Shown here: positions 48,746-60,411 of the stretch, piece by piece
How the letters are laid out: each line of letters opens with the position of its first letter
Numbering within the stretch: position 1 is the stretch's first letter
Origin: Norana najaformis
Lineage: Eukaryota > Annelida > Clitellata > Crassiclitellata > Hormogastridae
NCBI GenBank assembly: GCA_964023275.1
Contig: OZ029921.1
Span: 31,932,230 to 31,996,229 of the forward strand
DNA: 64,000 bases
Direction: 5' to 3'
Program-made: the position numbers and the translations under genes
Notes under the pieces: model-generated
What the model saw: the letters and a program-made list of their open reading frames with translations, nothing else
The model's database searches: none
What the model was told of the DNA's origin: nothing

Positions 48746-49483
48746 GCGCCGTGCAGTGTTAACCGCACAAATTCAAATTAAATGGCAAGAGTAATATAAA
48801 CATACAGGAAAAATGCAGTTTGAATTGCTAATCATACATATTTATATAGAGTCATATATTATAGTATTGTCTGCGAAAGCAGACACCAGTGTGCATTGAA
48901 TGCTTATGGACAAATTGTCCATTTCCAGCAGACTGTACTTATATTTATCTTGCTACTGTCGGTAATATCTAAGCATTTTAAAAACATATCAGTGGCTTAG
49001 ACAGACGAATAGTTATTGCGAACTTTTAGAGATTAGTTAGACACTTTATTAATTAGGCATATGTATCAAGTGGTTATACAGAATAATTTTGCTTGACTAC
49101 CAGACAATGTACGTTTGCAACAGCTGAGTGTCTGCGCTATTTTTACAAGAAATATGTAATGTACACATTAATATTATAGAAAATTAATACGCGCATGAGC
49201 ATGCGTGTATCTATAGTCTGCTGGAATGCAGTGGTTTCCGCTAGAGGGGTCAAATTATTCTCGCTGGGTGGCGCTTTTCTTTTCATGTCCGGTCGTCAGT
49301 TTCGCCTCAGTCGTCGCCTCGGGGACTTTCACCGGCCGTCCGCAAGACAAGACTGCATCGTCGTCGTCGTCGTCGTCGTCATCGTCGTGTATACACAAGG
49401 CAGGCAACGCACGAACATTGCAGGCCGGCTGGCACTGCGCATAAGGATCTACAGCCTGTGCAGTAGGCCTACATTAATTACAC

Positions 49484-49610
49484 TGGCCAACACATAATTT
49501 GTTGCCTCAAATGTTAGAACTGTTTCTGGGTATATTTGACCTGCTGATTCCAGAAAAGGCACCAGTTTTCTCCCAGCAGGTCTAGTTTTCGAGATATAGA
49601 ACACTATGCC
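49484..49610. repeat. Left terminal inverted repeat of the 49.5-52.1 kb element
   Basis: Begins TGGCCAACA and contains GTTGCCT (about 49501), CCAGAAAA (about 49550) and CAGGTCTAGTTTTCGAGATA (49577-49596), in the same order as the complement of the right end. Confidence 0.7.
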
Positions 49611-49796
49611 ATATACCAGTCCTTGCCTCTGCTCGCCCATAAAACATAAGGCTATAGCTATAATTATGTAGTGCTCAATTTATTATGTGATACACTAAAT
49701 AAACATAATAATACAAATACTTAAAAGAAAATGGTAGTACCTGAAACTGTACTTATATGATACCAAACAGAACAAGTTTGTTATAAAAATTTCAAG

Positions 49797-51499
49797 TCAT
49801 TCGACACCGAAGAAGCTCCTTTTGTACGATTTCCGAGTGTGGCATCTGCCGGAACAATCGCGCATAATATTCCAGCAATAGTCTGCCATCATGTGTGCAT
49901 CCCATCTTCCTTGATATCGATTTTCCATTGTTTTGATGTCTTGGTGAAATCTTTCACCTTGCTCTTCGCTGAAGTCACCAAGATTCTCTGGAAAGCGATC
50001 TAAGTGACTGTGGAGATAATGGACTTTAATGCTCATGTTGCAGCCAAGCTTGTTGAAATGAAGAAGCATATCCTCTACTAGTTGTGCATAATTGTCTGCC
50101 TTCTTGTTGCCAAGAAAATTTTTAGTTACAAGAACAAAGGAAGACCAGGCACAAGATTCGATTTCATTCATTGATGGTATGAAAAGTGGGTCATTCATAA
50201 GTTGCCTGATCTGTGGACCATCGAAGATTCCAGCCTTCAATTTTTCCATTGTAATTCCTGGTAACTTGTGTACTATGTATTCGAAGCATGAACCTTCTTT
50301 ATTCAAAGCCCTGACAAATTGTTTCATCAGGCCTAGCTTTATATGTAGTGGTGGCAGTATGATCCTATCTCGTGCCACCAAAGATTCCTTGATTACATTT
50401 TGAGCTCCAACCACCATGTCTTTCCTCGAAGGCCAATCTTTTCTTGTCCAATGTTCATGCATGGCTCTACTGTCCCAAAGACACAAAAAGCAGGGATACT
50501 TTGTGTAGCCACTTTGTTGACCAAGGAGGAAATTTACCATCTTCAAGTCTACACAAATTACCCATTGATGTTCTTTGTATTTTATCTTTTCCAGTACTAA
50601 AGAGATGGCATTGTACTCTTCTTTCATCCTGGTGGACTGACCGATTGGAATAGAACCAAATTTGTTGCCGTTATTTAAAAGCACACATTTCAGACTACGT
50701 TTTGAACTGTCGATAAAAAGACGCCACTCATCTGGGCTGTAATCCGACAGACCAATTTTCTTCAATAAGTTGCTGATGTCATTACAGAATACTAGGTTGT
50801 TGTCTTCGGTAAAGAATGGCAGCAAATCCTTTTCTCTGTTTCTATAAATTGTAATTTTCGTTCCAGGCTGAAGTGCATTCTTTTCCTTTAGTCTGGACGC
50901 AAGCAATTCAGAGGACTCTTTGGAATGATTTAAGTCCCTGATCAGATCACTCAACTCTTTTTGGTCAAAACGTTCACTGTGTGAAGTTGATTGGAAATCA
51001 CTGTCACTGCCCCCAATTTCTTCACTTTCGTCATCTTGTCCGATATTGGACATGCAAGTCTCATCGTCTGAGAGCTGAGGTAGTTCGCGAAAAGGTGGAA
51101 CTGGTACAATATCCGAATGCGGAACAGGTCTCCTGTCTGAAGGTATATCAGGGTAAGACAACTTGTGACGATTATTTCGATTGATGCCTATGATATTAAC
51201 TATACAAAAGTAACAGTCGTCGAAGTGGTTTATCTGTTCCCTCCAAACCATCGGTACACCAAATTCAGGCAGCTTCTCTTTCCAATTGTCCAGTGGCGCA
51301 ATTGTTCAATACAAGTTTTGCATACTGTATGAGGAGCCCATTGCTTATCTTGATCTCCAAGTTTGACACCAAAATAACCTACATATGCTCTTTTTACAAA
51401 CTCAGAAATCGGTTTCCTGTTTGCTTTTAGTGTGTATTCCCCACAAATGTAGCAGAATATGTCTGGATGGTTAATGCAGCTCCGTCTGGAAGTAGCCAT
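49797..51499 (-). pseudogene. Uncharacterised conserved protein, putative transposase, one frameshift
   Basis: Two overlapping frames form one family protein. The first (start 51499) has C16-x2-C19 and C60-x2-C63, a likely zinc-binding module, and the LGDQDKQWAPHTVC block. The second (484 codons, 51251-49797) has MVWREQ, RLFIDSSKRSLKCVLL, WVICVDLKMVNFLLGQQ, GYTKYPCFLCLWDSR, PPLHIKLGLMKQFV, FDGPQIRQL and EEQGERFHQDIKTMENRYQG. I recognise these blocks from many unnamed invertebrate proteins. The frames switch by one base near 51266-51272, in the middle of a conserved stretch, so the copy is either freshly broken or affected by a base error. Asp181, Asp235 and Glu433 (second-frame numbering) are candidates for a DDE-type triad; this is my inference, not established. 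Confidence 0.75.
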
Positions 51500-51959
51500 A
51501 ACCTTAAGGATGTTGGCATCTGAGGAATTAAATGACTAACCTAAAAAATAGTAAGAACATGTAGTTATTTAATGCTCACATTCACAGATTGTTCTTGCGA
51601 CCAACTCTTAATATGCCGTAAGACGACTGCGGCTGCTCTAGCTTTCAGGAGGCGGTTTATATAGGCTATAAATGCTGACTTCAGCATAATCTATTTACAT
51701 AGTTCGAAACCATGAAACGCTTTATAAGCACAAATAAATTCTAAATGAGGCCATGAATTTAGTGCTGAGTAAGCTGTAGGCTACGGAATAGTTATTTCGT
51801 TGAATCAGCAATATCTCAGCACGCGGCAAGATATGCTGATTTTACATTATAAGGATGTAGGCATTATATGAATCAGCAAGAATTATAATTAGCCATAAAT
51901 AAAGCTTATTATGACATTTTAGTTTTGCCAAAGACATCGTTTAAAGAGTGGACTGGGTT

Positions 51960-52081
51960 TTCTTTACAAAATCGACGATATCTCAGAAACTAGACCTGAT
52001 GCACTCAATCCAATGACATTTTCTGAATAGGCCTACATTAAAACCGAAGGCAACAAGAAAAAAATTTTTTTCTGTTGGCCA
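51960..52081. repeat. Right terminal inverted repeat of the 49.5-52.1 kb element
   Basis: Contains ATATCTCAGAAACTAGACCTG (in parts, from about 51979), TTTTCTGAATAGG, AGGCAACAAG and TGTTGGCCA ending at 52081; the complement aligns with the left end. Confidence 0.7.
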
Positions 52082-52139
52082 TTACCATGAATGACACGTA
52101 AACAATAATGAATACAGGTAAAGTTTGATGAATTTATAA

Positions 52140-52345
52140 CTATACATTGTTTTTGGCCCATCTCTATGGAATGAACTTCCGCTATCACTTCGTGCAAGGG
52201 TCACTGTTGGTGGTAGAGCTCAGTCAGCTCGTTGTTTAAAGACGTTCTTATTTCCACGGAGTTCTCATGCTGGAAGCGCCTCTGAGTAGTTTGTTCTGTA
52301 AGAAGCGCTATATAAGTTATCAAATACAATACAATACATGTAGGT
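52140..52345 (+). repeat. 3' end of a CR1/L2-like LINE, third family
   Basis: An LWNELPLSLRARVTVG segment (about 52163) followed by RCLKTFLFPRSSHAG mirrors the C-terminus of CR1/L2 reverse transcriptases. It is followed by the tail AAGCGCTATATAAGTTATC and ATACA repeats. Heavily 5'-truncated. Confidence 0.75.
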
Positions 52346-53660
52346 AGGTAGTTAGATAGCGAGTTAGGTAGAGAGTAATGGTACAGGGAGCTACTGTAGG
52401 TAGAGGTGTACACTAAAAATAAAAGGTGGTCTTGTGGTGGATAATTCCACCCGTCGATTAAATGGCTTTGGTGGGGGTGGTAGAATCCACCATTGTATAG
52501 CGGAAGTGGTAATTCTCGATTAATCGTAGCAGAAGGTGGATTTTTCCACCAAAACTGCCAAATACAGAGCATTACTTTGTGTTGGAGAATGTAGGCCTAT
52601 TGCCAGTGCTATTACTCAAAATATATTAAATAATAATTGGAAAGACTTGCTACAATAAAATAATATAAAGCCGTATTACACTGTTCAAATGTCGCATGGT
52701 ATCCTGTCAGAAAATAAATGATATCACGCTTCATTGTCTTCTTTCCGGAAACAATAACAGCTTCGCACTACTTTGTGAGGCGTAAGGTGCTTCACGCGTG
52801 TGCATCTAAGCCCTATTGAATGTTATATAGCGCCCTTATAATTATTTCTCAAATTAATTAAATAATGAAGCAAGTACACGAAGCTGAAGCACGTGCAAAA
52901 ATTCTATATAGAATGTTATAGTGTCAAACAATGGCTTTACACGTCGACGATACCTCGCGCAAAATATAATAACAATGTAATTTCTTTCTCTTATCCAGGA
53001 AGATGATCAGGTAGAGGGATAGGGGGAATGAACGGTTGCACGCATGCAGGACGTGCGGTCTCTGTAATAAGGTGCTTGGACACGTACGTACATCCATACG
53101 TGTCTACTAGCATAGCATAGCAGAGCATAACATACTAACAGCATAACATACTAACATCATACTAAGAGCATAGCATACTAAGAGCATAACATAACATACT
53201 AACAGCATGACATACTAACATAACATAACGCCATGCTACTCTGGTTTATCTCACAACAATCTCAGCCTCTTGGGCCAAATTAATTAAACACCCTTTTCGT
53301 TTAATTTAGACAACTTTCTTCCACTTAAATCAATTTCAGAACATAAATTATCACTTATCTGCAACTCGCGATCTTTCTTTCGCTCTAGTGTTAGTATGCA
53401 CATGCATGCTGCGTGGCAGATCGAAGTTTTGCTTATGCTTCAACTGCATATACCTACTTATTTATTTATTTATTTACGCAATAACTTGCTTAGGGGTTTA
53501 AGGCGGCACTCATATCGAATATGATGGCTTCCGAGGTTACGCACATTTTAAAAAATACGATCTATGTCGCTTTCACAAGACAGGTCTGGGATTCGAACGC
53601 AGAAGAGGTGGGAAGCCAGTGCATCGTCAGTTGTGCGGTCGCTGTGCTACCTCCCTCCCT
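52346..53660. other. Gene-free stretch with an AACATACTAA-type tandem array
   Basis: Irregular tandem repeats of AGCATAACATACTAAC occupy about 53105-53228; a TATT run lies at 53457-53475. No gene is supported. Confidence 0.6.
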
Positions 53661-53937
53661 CCCACAGACTGACGGGTAATGAAAACATGTCATGAAACCG
53701 TTGTATTGGTGCCGGTGCCGGTGCCGGTCGTGATGATGGTATTGGCGGTGGTGGGTGATGGTGAGTGATGGATGAAGGTCAGCTCCTTCGTATCTGAGGC
53801 CCTGATCTATAACTGCAGGTGGCTGGACGTGCCTAAGCGCTTCCTTGAATTCTCCGGCGCCTTTAATCCTTCCCGATGAGAAATCCATCGACCAATCAGA
53901 AAACAGAGAATTCGTCAAAGTGTGATGATTGTGCGCA

Positions 53938-53993
53938 TCATCATCATCATCATCATAATCATACGATCATCATCATCATCATCATCATCATCC
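53938..53993. repeat. ATC trinucleotide microsatellite
   Basis: CATCATCAT runs broken once by ATAATCATACGATC. Confidence 0.9.
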
Positions 53994-54176
53994 GAAGGCC
54001 GAAGATCGATGGACCAGAGACGGACTTGTTTGTAGAACGGACTCCTTCTTCTGCTTTCTTTCCTGTTCCCCGTTTTCTCCCATCCCTCCCTCCCCGCTCC
54101 TGGCTGCTTCAAAAATAACCTCTGGCGACGAGCATTTGCGTCCTACGCCATTCCTTTTATTCTGCCACGCTACCTG

Positions 54177-54290
54177 TCTGTGTGTCTATCTGTGTGTCTG
54201 TCTGTGTGTCTGTCTGTTCGTCTGTCCGTGTGTGTCTGTGTTTGTGTTTGTGTGTGTGTGTGTTTGTGTGTGTGTCTGTCTGTCTTAATT
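54177..54290. repeat. TGTC/TG microsatellite
   Basis: Alternating TGTCTG and TGTGTG units; open frames in several phases on both strands are compositional. Confidence 0.9.
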
Positions 54291-54716
54291 GGCCTATGCG
54301 CTCGTCCGCTCTTGTCTGTCTGTATCTGTGTTTGCTTGTCTCTGCACGATTGCGTCTGCTTGCGTGTGTGCATGTGTGCGTGTGTGCTGTTGTTTGCCGT
54401 GTCAATCAGGTATCCGTTTGCCAGCCTGTACTGCGGTCTATTAATTTTTATAATATTCCATTTCCTACTGTCCGTGTCTGGACCTTCGTCTCTCTTGTCG
54501 TTTCTGTCTCCCTGTCTTCCTCCGTCTCTGCCTTCACTTACTCCTTTCTGTGAGAGACAGAAATGTGATCGTGAACCCTTTCTTACTTACTCTCAAGGCC
54601 AATCGAAGATGACATCGAACGATTCACCCCTACTCACTTGCAAAAGAGGAAAAGGAATCGATGATGGGATGTTAAAGAAGCCATCGGGTCTTGTATTGTT
54701 GTTGGTGTTGTTGTTG

Positions 54717-54717
54717 T

Positions 54718-54788
<71 letters not shown>
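54717..54788. repeat. GAT trinucleotide microsatellite
   Basis: About 23 GAT/ATG triplets in a row with related GACGAC runs downstream to about 54880. Confidence 0.95.
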
Positions 54789-54789
<1 letters not shown>

Positions 54790-56419
54790 CATTGACCATG
54801 CAACCATGATGGCAATAACGGCAGCGGTGCCCACAAGTGATGCTGACGACGACGATGATGATGACGACGACGACGATGGGAGAAACTGTGGGCATGGTAT
54901 GCACGTCTAAACACCAGTTTGGTGTAATTGTCAAGTTTGACCCACAGGGTCCTATTTAAAAAGAACTTTTACAAAAAAAACGACAGAATATATTGATCGT
55001 AAATTAAATTGAGCTTTCTGCTGAAACGAAGTTACTTCGAATCAAACGTTTAGAGAGTTTAGGAAGCGAACTGCGATGCGTTAAATCGGGTGGATTCGAT
55101 GAAATTCTGCTGATCAGAAGCGATCGATTAGTTGCCTATAAAGCCCTGAAAGGAGATGGCGCTTCCACCAGGACATGTCCGTATAGGCGACTGGTCTGTT
55201 AGAACAGGCCGCAACCTCAAAGCAATTCTTCTAATTGAAATAACAATAGTTCTGGGTTTCACGCTGTTTCCAAATGGAAATCACTTCGATCGCACGCATT
55301 TCGTTCTAAAAACGAGTTCACAAAGAAGATTTTTTGCTGACTACTGAGGAGACCCTACCCTTCCCAGACCGGATTTCCACCGCAGGCTGTATATAGACTC
55401 ACCCCGCATGTGTATATTTTTCAATTCGAAGCGACAATCGATCGATGCTTTGTGCTCCATGATTAAAGAAGTTATCGGTGAAGATAATTGGAATTATTAG
55501 TAAAATGAAGCCTATGCCTAGCAGCAAGATCATTGTAAGGACGGACAGCTGTGATAAATCTTTCAGACACGCCTGCACTACTATAACGCTGTCCTTGCTC
55601 CCGAATCGTCAGCATTTTCGCATATTTTAACTATACTGAATGAATATTAAGAGATTAACGTATATTAGACGTGCTCCCATGGCAGTCGAAGACGCGATTA
55701 AAATCCCCACAGAACGTGTATATTTCGCTGGAATACTTAAGAGGGCTCTGTTTCCCCGTTTCGAGCCAGCTGGTTGGTGATCATTACACTCTTGAGCCCA
55801 CGGGGACCCGCATGCACATCGACCTTTCTTGAGCATTAGAACTATAGTAGGGGAAGTATTTTAGTTTACCTTAGTTTACCTAATTAGAATATCTTTAGAT
55901 CTGTTAGAAAGCCGTATTTTCACACCTCTCAGAGGTTCCAAAAAGGCGCTTTATAAATAGCTAGATAAATAAAAACATAAATTACTATAACATTACATTT
56001 TCTCATAGATTTTGCTCCTGTCCATCCGTGTTTCCTTTCTCCACTCCATTTTTTACTTGTAATGTATCTGTACTTGTATCTGTACGTGAAATGTATATCT
56101 ACGTGTAATGTATATCTACATATAATGTATCTGTAAGGGTATATGTGTGTCCGTATACGTGAACTCTTATAACTACTACACAGACATCCAGGCTGCACAC
56201 AGAGGCGGCCTGTGAGAGTACGGATAAGGATTCAGAAGCTTTTGTATCTCATTGATCATTGAGCGGCTTGAAACCGACGATCGAATAACAATATGAACAG
56301 TGAACATCATTTCCGTGAAAGAGAATACTCTGGAAAAATCAAAGCTTGTCTTGAGAGTAATATATCGATGAAAAACATAATGCTATAGGTCACGATGGCT
56401 TATTTTTGGCAATGCTGAG

Positions 56420-56537
56420 AACTATATATTAAACCAACTAGCCTATATATTAAACCAACTATATATTAAACCAACTATATATTAAACTAACTGTATATTA
56501 AACCAACTATATATTAAACCAACTATGTATTAAACTA
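56420..56537. repeat. 16-bp tandem minisatellite
   Basis: About seven copies of a CTATATATTAAACCAA unit with single-base variants and one short spacer near 56440. Confidence 0.9.
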
Positions 56538-56923
56538 CATTTCTGAATATCCTCGTAAAAGTAAGTTGAATTGCATACGGATTTCCTGCATAAATTAGGC
56601 TTAGGCTTAATTAAGGGAGTAAATAAGGGAGTAAGGTTGGAGGTTAAATACCAAATCTAGTCCAGTAACTTCTTTAGCGCCGTGATGTAGTGACCACGCT
56701 TCTCTGGCGTTTCTGTAAAGGTATGCGTTACCTTCTTACGTTTATCTTAAATTACAGTCTTAATAAAGGCCCGTATAAACTTTAATAATAGTATGCTTTT
56801 CGTGGCGTTTAACGGCTCCTTCGTCGCAAGAATAAAGGCTGGCGCCGTTTATGCGTTTCTAACTGTAACCGAACCCTTATAGAGCGTCTCTTTGAACTTT
56901 GAGAAGCCTCCGCAGAGAAAGAT

Positions 56924-57186
<263 letters not shown>

Positions 57187-57402
57187 GATACGAGTGCTCC
57201 TACTTAAAATACTTCGCTATGCTTAATGTCGAAATTCCAATTGATTGATAGAATATACGGTCAAGCGGCGACGTATATGCCTTTAAATCTGCGTCTCCAA
57301 TGTCGTCATTTGTCGACAGAGGGCCGATATGAGCGCCATTACGTGTTACAAAGCTCGTTCGATTTTCCGATTGAAGCGCCCTGCAGGTGCCATCTCCACA
57401 AC

Positions 57403-57524
57403 CTTCCGTCCGTCCGTCCGTCCGTCCGTCCGTCCGTCCGTCCGTCCGTCCGTCCGTCCGTCCGTCCGTCCGTCCGTCCGTCCGTCCGTCCGTCCGTCCG
57501 TCCGTCCGTCCTTCCGTCCGTCGT
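57403..57524. repeat. CCGT tetranucleotide microsatellite
   Basis: About 28 nearly perfect CCGT units, GC- and CpG-rich, only about 220 bp from the end of the GATA array. Confidence 0.97.
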
Positions 57525-57742
57525 CCTTCCTTCTGCGGGCGAGCAGCCCTGGATTCGGTAGAGTATACGTGGCTTGGAGATTTTCAGAACAAAAACATTG
57601 TTAGACTCAAAGGTTAAAGCCTACATCTAATCTATATATTTTCGTGCATGTTGGTGGATTCATTCGTTAATTCATTAAGTTCGTACGTTCATTAATTAAC
57701 TGATTAAATAATTAATTCGTTTGTTCGTTCCGTCATTCATTT

Positions 57743-57785
57743 AGCGCCACTATCTAATACACAAGACATCAATCGGTGGCGCTAA
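57743..57785 (-). repeat. SINE 3'-end fragment
   Basis: GCGCCACTATCTAATACACA and ATCAATCGGTGGCGCTA match the complement of the SINE 3' end, as in the 4.3-kb copy. Confidence 0.65.
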
Positions 57786-57948
57786 ACTTAAGGTATCTGC
57801 AGCACAGAGATCATCTGCAGAAGGCGAAGTAGATACATATACGAAGTATATATGTGAATATACATGTAAGCCTCCATACATTACGTACATATATATATAT
57901 ATATTTATATACATATATATACAAAGATGCATACATACATGGATAATG

Positions 57949-58045
57949 CATTTGTTAACACGCCGTATATCCATCGGCTGAGTGAGGAATCGTAGGCGAA
58001 CACTTATCTATGTATGCAAGTAAGTGTTCGCCTACGATTCCTCGC
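57949..58045. repeat. Shared 50-bp block with a perfect 23-bp fold-back
   Basis: The block CATTTGTTAACACGCC...TAGGCGAA also occurs at 13489. Its last part, GAGGAATCGTAGGCGAACAC (arm 57984-58006), is repeated as an exact inverse at 58021-58043 across a 14-nt loop. Confidence 0.85.
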
Positions 58046-58059
58046 TGTATGTATGTAGA

Positions 58060-58131
58060 TACATACATACGTACACACAAACACACATTCGTACATACAT
58101 ACATACATACATGCATACATACATACATACC
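58060..58131. repeat. ACAT tetranucleotide microsatellite
   Basis: ACAT/ACAC units with a few variants. Confidence 0.9.
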
Positions 58132-58206
58132 TCTATAGATTGACGTCGGTGGGAGAACACGTCTCGAGAGAGGTCCATCTATTTTTAGAAGTGCATAAGT
58201 GTATGC

Positions 58207-58237
<31 letters not shown>

Positions 58238-58701
58238 AAACACACATGTAAAAGCCTTAATAATAAGGAAGACTGCATATAAGCAAATTACGCACGGCGC
58301 AGTCCATGCCCTCCAAATTGTCGTCTGCAGACGATGTCTACAATTACGTCGGATCCTCTGCAGAAAGTGTGGGCTGCCCCTGAAGTCGGTCGTTGACGGA
58401 GCTGATGGGTTCCCTCCCAGTTCTGCCTGGATCCGCCCTCAGATGCATTAGGCGCCTTGCGAACATGTAATAAAACAAGAGACCGCGGACGACTCACGGG
58501 CGTTGACGACAGAGGGTAAAAGGTTCGAAGCTCGAAGAAATTTCTCCACTACGACTAAGACGACGACGACGACGGATGGATGGCGCTACAAAATTATGCT
58601 TTTAAAAATACTGTGTATTTACATGTATGACGTATGTATGGATGCGTTCTTTCGGAAACATGTAGGCATACTTTTAGTTTCACGACTTAATGATATCTCT
58701 C

Positions 58702-59030
58702 AACACACACACACACACACACCTACACACACACACAGTCCGTCGGGCAACTTGTGACCATTTCCGTCCAGTGATGTATGTATTATGTATGCATGTGTAC
58801 GTGTATGTATGTTTGTTTGTATGTATGTATTTTTTATATGTATGTATATATGTATGTAGGAAGGTATATATGTTTATGTATGCATGTATGTATGTATGTT
58901 TATATATATGTATGCATATATGTATATAGATATATGTATGTAGGAAGGTTCATATGTATACGCATGTATGTATGCATGTAAGTATGTATGTAAGCATGCA
59001 TGTATGTATGTACGTACGTACGTATGCCTA
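58702..59030. repeat. AC run followed by a TATG array
   Basis: ACACAC at about 58702-58737; then TATG/TGTA tetranucleotides with many variants at about 58771-59028. Confidence 0.9.
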
Positions 59031-59379
59031 ATCTAATCTAATCATATCTTTAGAAGAACTTCTATTAGAGTCACTGTAGTAAATGTCAAGGCATCAAAGT
59101 TAAGTACAGTCCTTGTGTTTATCAAAATCTTGAAGAGTTCGGTCAAGAATCCCAAAGAGCAAACCACTTGGACGTGGAAACAGCCAACGGGAGAAATGCC
59201 TGCAGGAAGATAAGGATCTTCGGTGGTGAGCTAAACGCCTACACAGACTTTACAGAGCGACATGAGCTGGAAGTGATTTGTAGAATCTGGGACCAGCGCC
59301 CGAGAAGAAGTTTCGTATTTGGTAGGTAGGTCGGAGTGAGGCATTCTTAATCGTAGTCGTATATAGACTCGTAATTGTA

Positions 59380-59488
59380 TAAAGCGCTGCTTTAAAGCTA
59401 AGCGAAGGACATCTGCTTATTCACGAGCACCGTGTCAACTCAGAGGGTTTGTCAAGAAGTACCGCGTGGAGCACAATATCCAGTTGCC

Positions 59489-59531
<43 letters not shown>

Positions 59532-59600
59532 TAGACAGACAGACAGACAGACGGACGGAGAAGCTGTTGTGGAAAGGTTGAAAGGAAATTGGATGGCAGC
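59380..59600. repeat. Dispersed repeat (40.3-kb family) invaded by an ACAG array
   Basis: GCTTTAAAGCTAAGCG, GTGTCAACTCAGAGGG and CCAGTTGCCAGA follow the same order as at 40.3 kb. At the GCCAGA position a run of about 15 GACA units (59489-59552) is expanded, after which GGAGAAGCTGTTGTGG resumes the homology. Confidence 0.65.
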
Positions 59601-60170
59601 GAGTTGGATTAATTTAATAGGGATAATAGCACAGAGGGTTTCTTTAAAAATTTCATTTGAACATCTGATTCTAAAGGGCGATTTGCTTGTTAACGTTAAC
59701 GATGTGCTTCGATATGAAATTTGAAAGCGTCTTACCCGATTGCCAACAACTTTAGAAAGTAGGCCCTACCTTTAAAAACTTTTAAATGAAATTGTGATTT
59801 TACAGAGTAATTTGTACATAAATGTCTGAGAGTAGACAGTGGGAAAAAATCGAAAATCCCGGGCCTGGAGTTTAACAAACATGGGGAAAATTTTCTGCGA
59901 TAGTTTCGTATGCAACTTGGCTTTATAACTTGCTCGACATCTAATCAAAATTTTGGAGGTAGGATAAATAATGGGTCTGAACTTTCCTGAAGGGGGTCGG
60001 CGAGACCCAAAACGACCCCTAAGCTGCTTTTTGGTCACGGCTGAGGTTGACTTTTGGCATACAGGTCGATCCTTTCCCAGCGCCCTTCAAATCTAATATT
60101 TGATTGTCTGTCGATGCCAGCATGTCTTTCTGTGTCTCTGCGTCAGCGCGCGTGTCATTGTAGTCCAGTG

Positions 60171-60362
60171 TCTGTGGTTGTCAGCATGTTTCTGTCGTTG
60201 TCTGTGGTTGTCAGCATGTTTCTGTCATTGTCTGTGGTTGTCAGCATGTTTCTGTCGTTGTCTGTGGTTGTCAGCATGTTTCTGTCGTTGTCTGTGGTTG
60301 TCAGCATGTTTCTGTCGTTGTCTGTGGTTCTCAGCAGTTTCTGTCGTTGTCTGTGGTTGTCA
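60171..60362. repeat. 30-bp tandem minisatellite
   Basis: About 6.4 copies of TCTGTGGTTGTCAGCATGTT plus TCTGTCGTTG, almost identical; the last copy is one base short. The period is a multiple of three, so several frames on both strands stay open and give decapeptide repeats; this is not evidence of coding. Confidence 0.95.
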
Positions 60363-60411
60363 ATCTGCATCCGTCTGTGGTTGTCACGGAGTTGTCCATG
60401 GGTCACTTTTT

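Larger units (their letters stand above)
49484..52081 (-). mobile_element. Putative DNA transposon with long imperfect TIRs carrying an uncharacterised ORF
   Basis: The two ends are inverted relative to each other. Both start TGGCCAACA (49484 inward; complement from 52081 inward), then in the same order GTTGCCT, CAGAAAA and CAGGTCTAGTTT followed by GAGATAT, covering about 110-125 bp with gaps. Between them is one large intronless frame on the minus strand. About 2.6 kb in total. Target-site duplication is unclear (flanks are ATTAATTACAC and TTACCATG). Transposon status is inferred from these ends and from the wide, multicopy distribution that I recall for this protein family; the superfamily is unknown to me. 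Confidence 0.7.

Noticed and set aside
54180-54809. 209-codon + strand frame and overlapping frames on both strands
   Set aside because: The frame is made of TGTC/TG and GAT microsatellites ending in poly-Met; no start context, motif or splice logic.
54593-54934. Poly-Ile, poly-His and poly-Ser frames on the minus strand
   Set aside because: Different phases of the GAT array.
57226-57617. Three open + strand frames of 76-111 codons with Pro-Ser-Val-Arg repeats
   Set aside because: They are the translation of the CCGT microsatellite in all three phases.
59489-59552. Regular short repeats that could suggest a CRISPR array
   Set aside because: Simple tetranucleotide microsatellite without spacers, in an animal genome.
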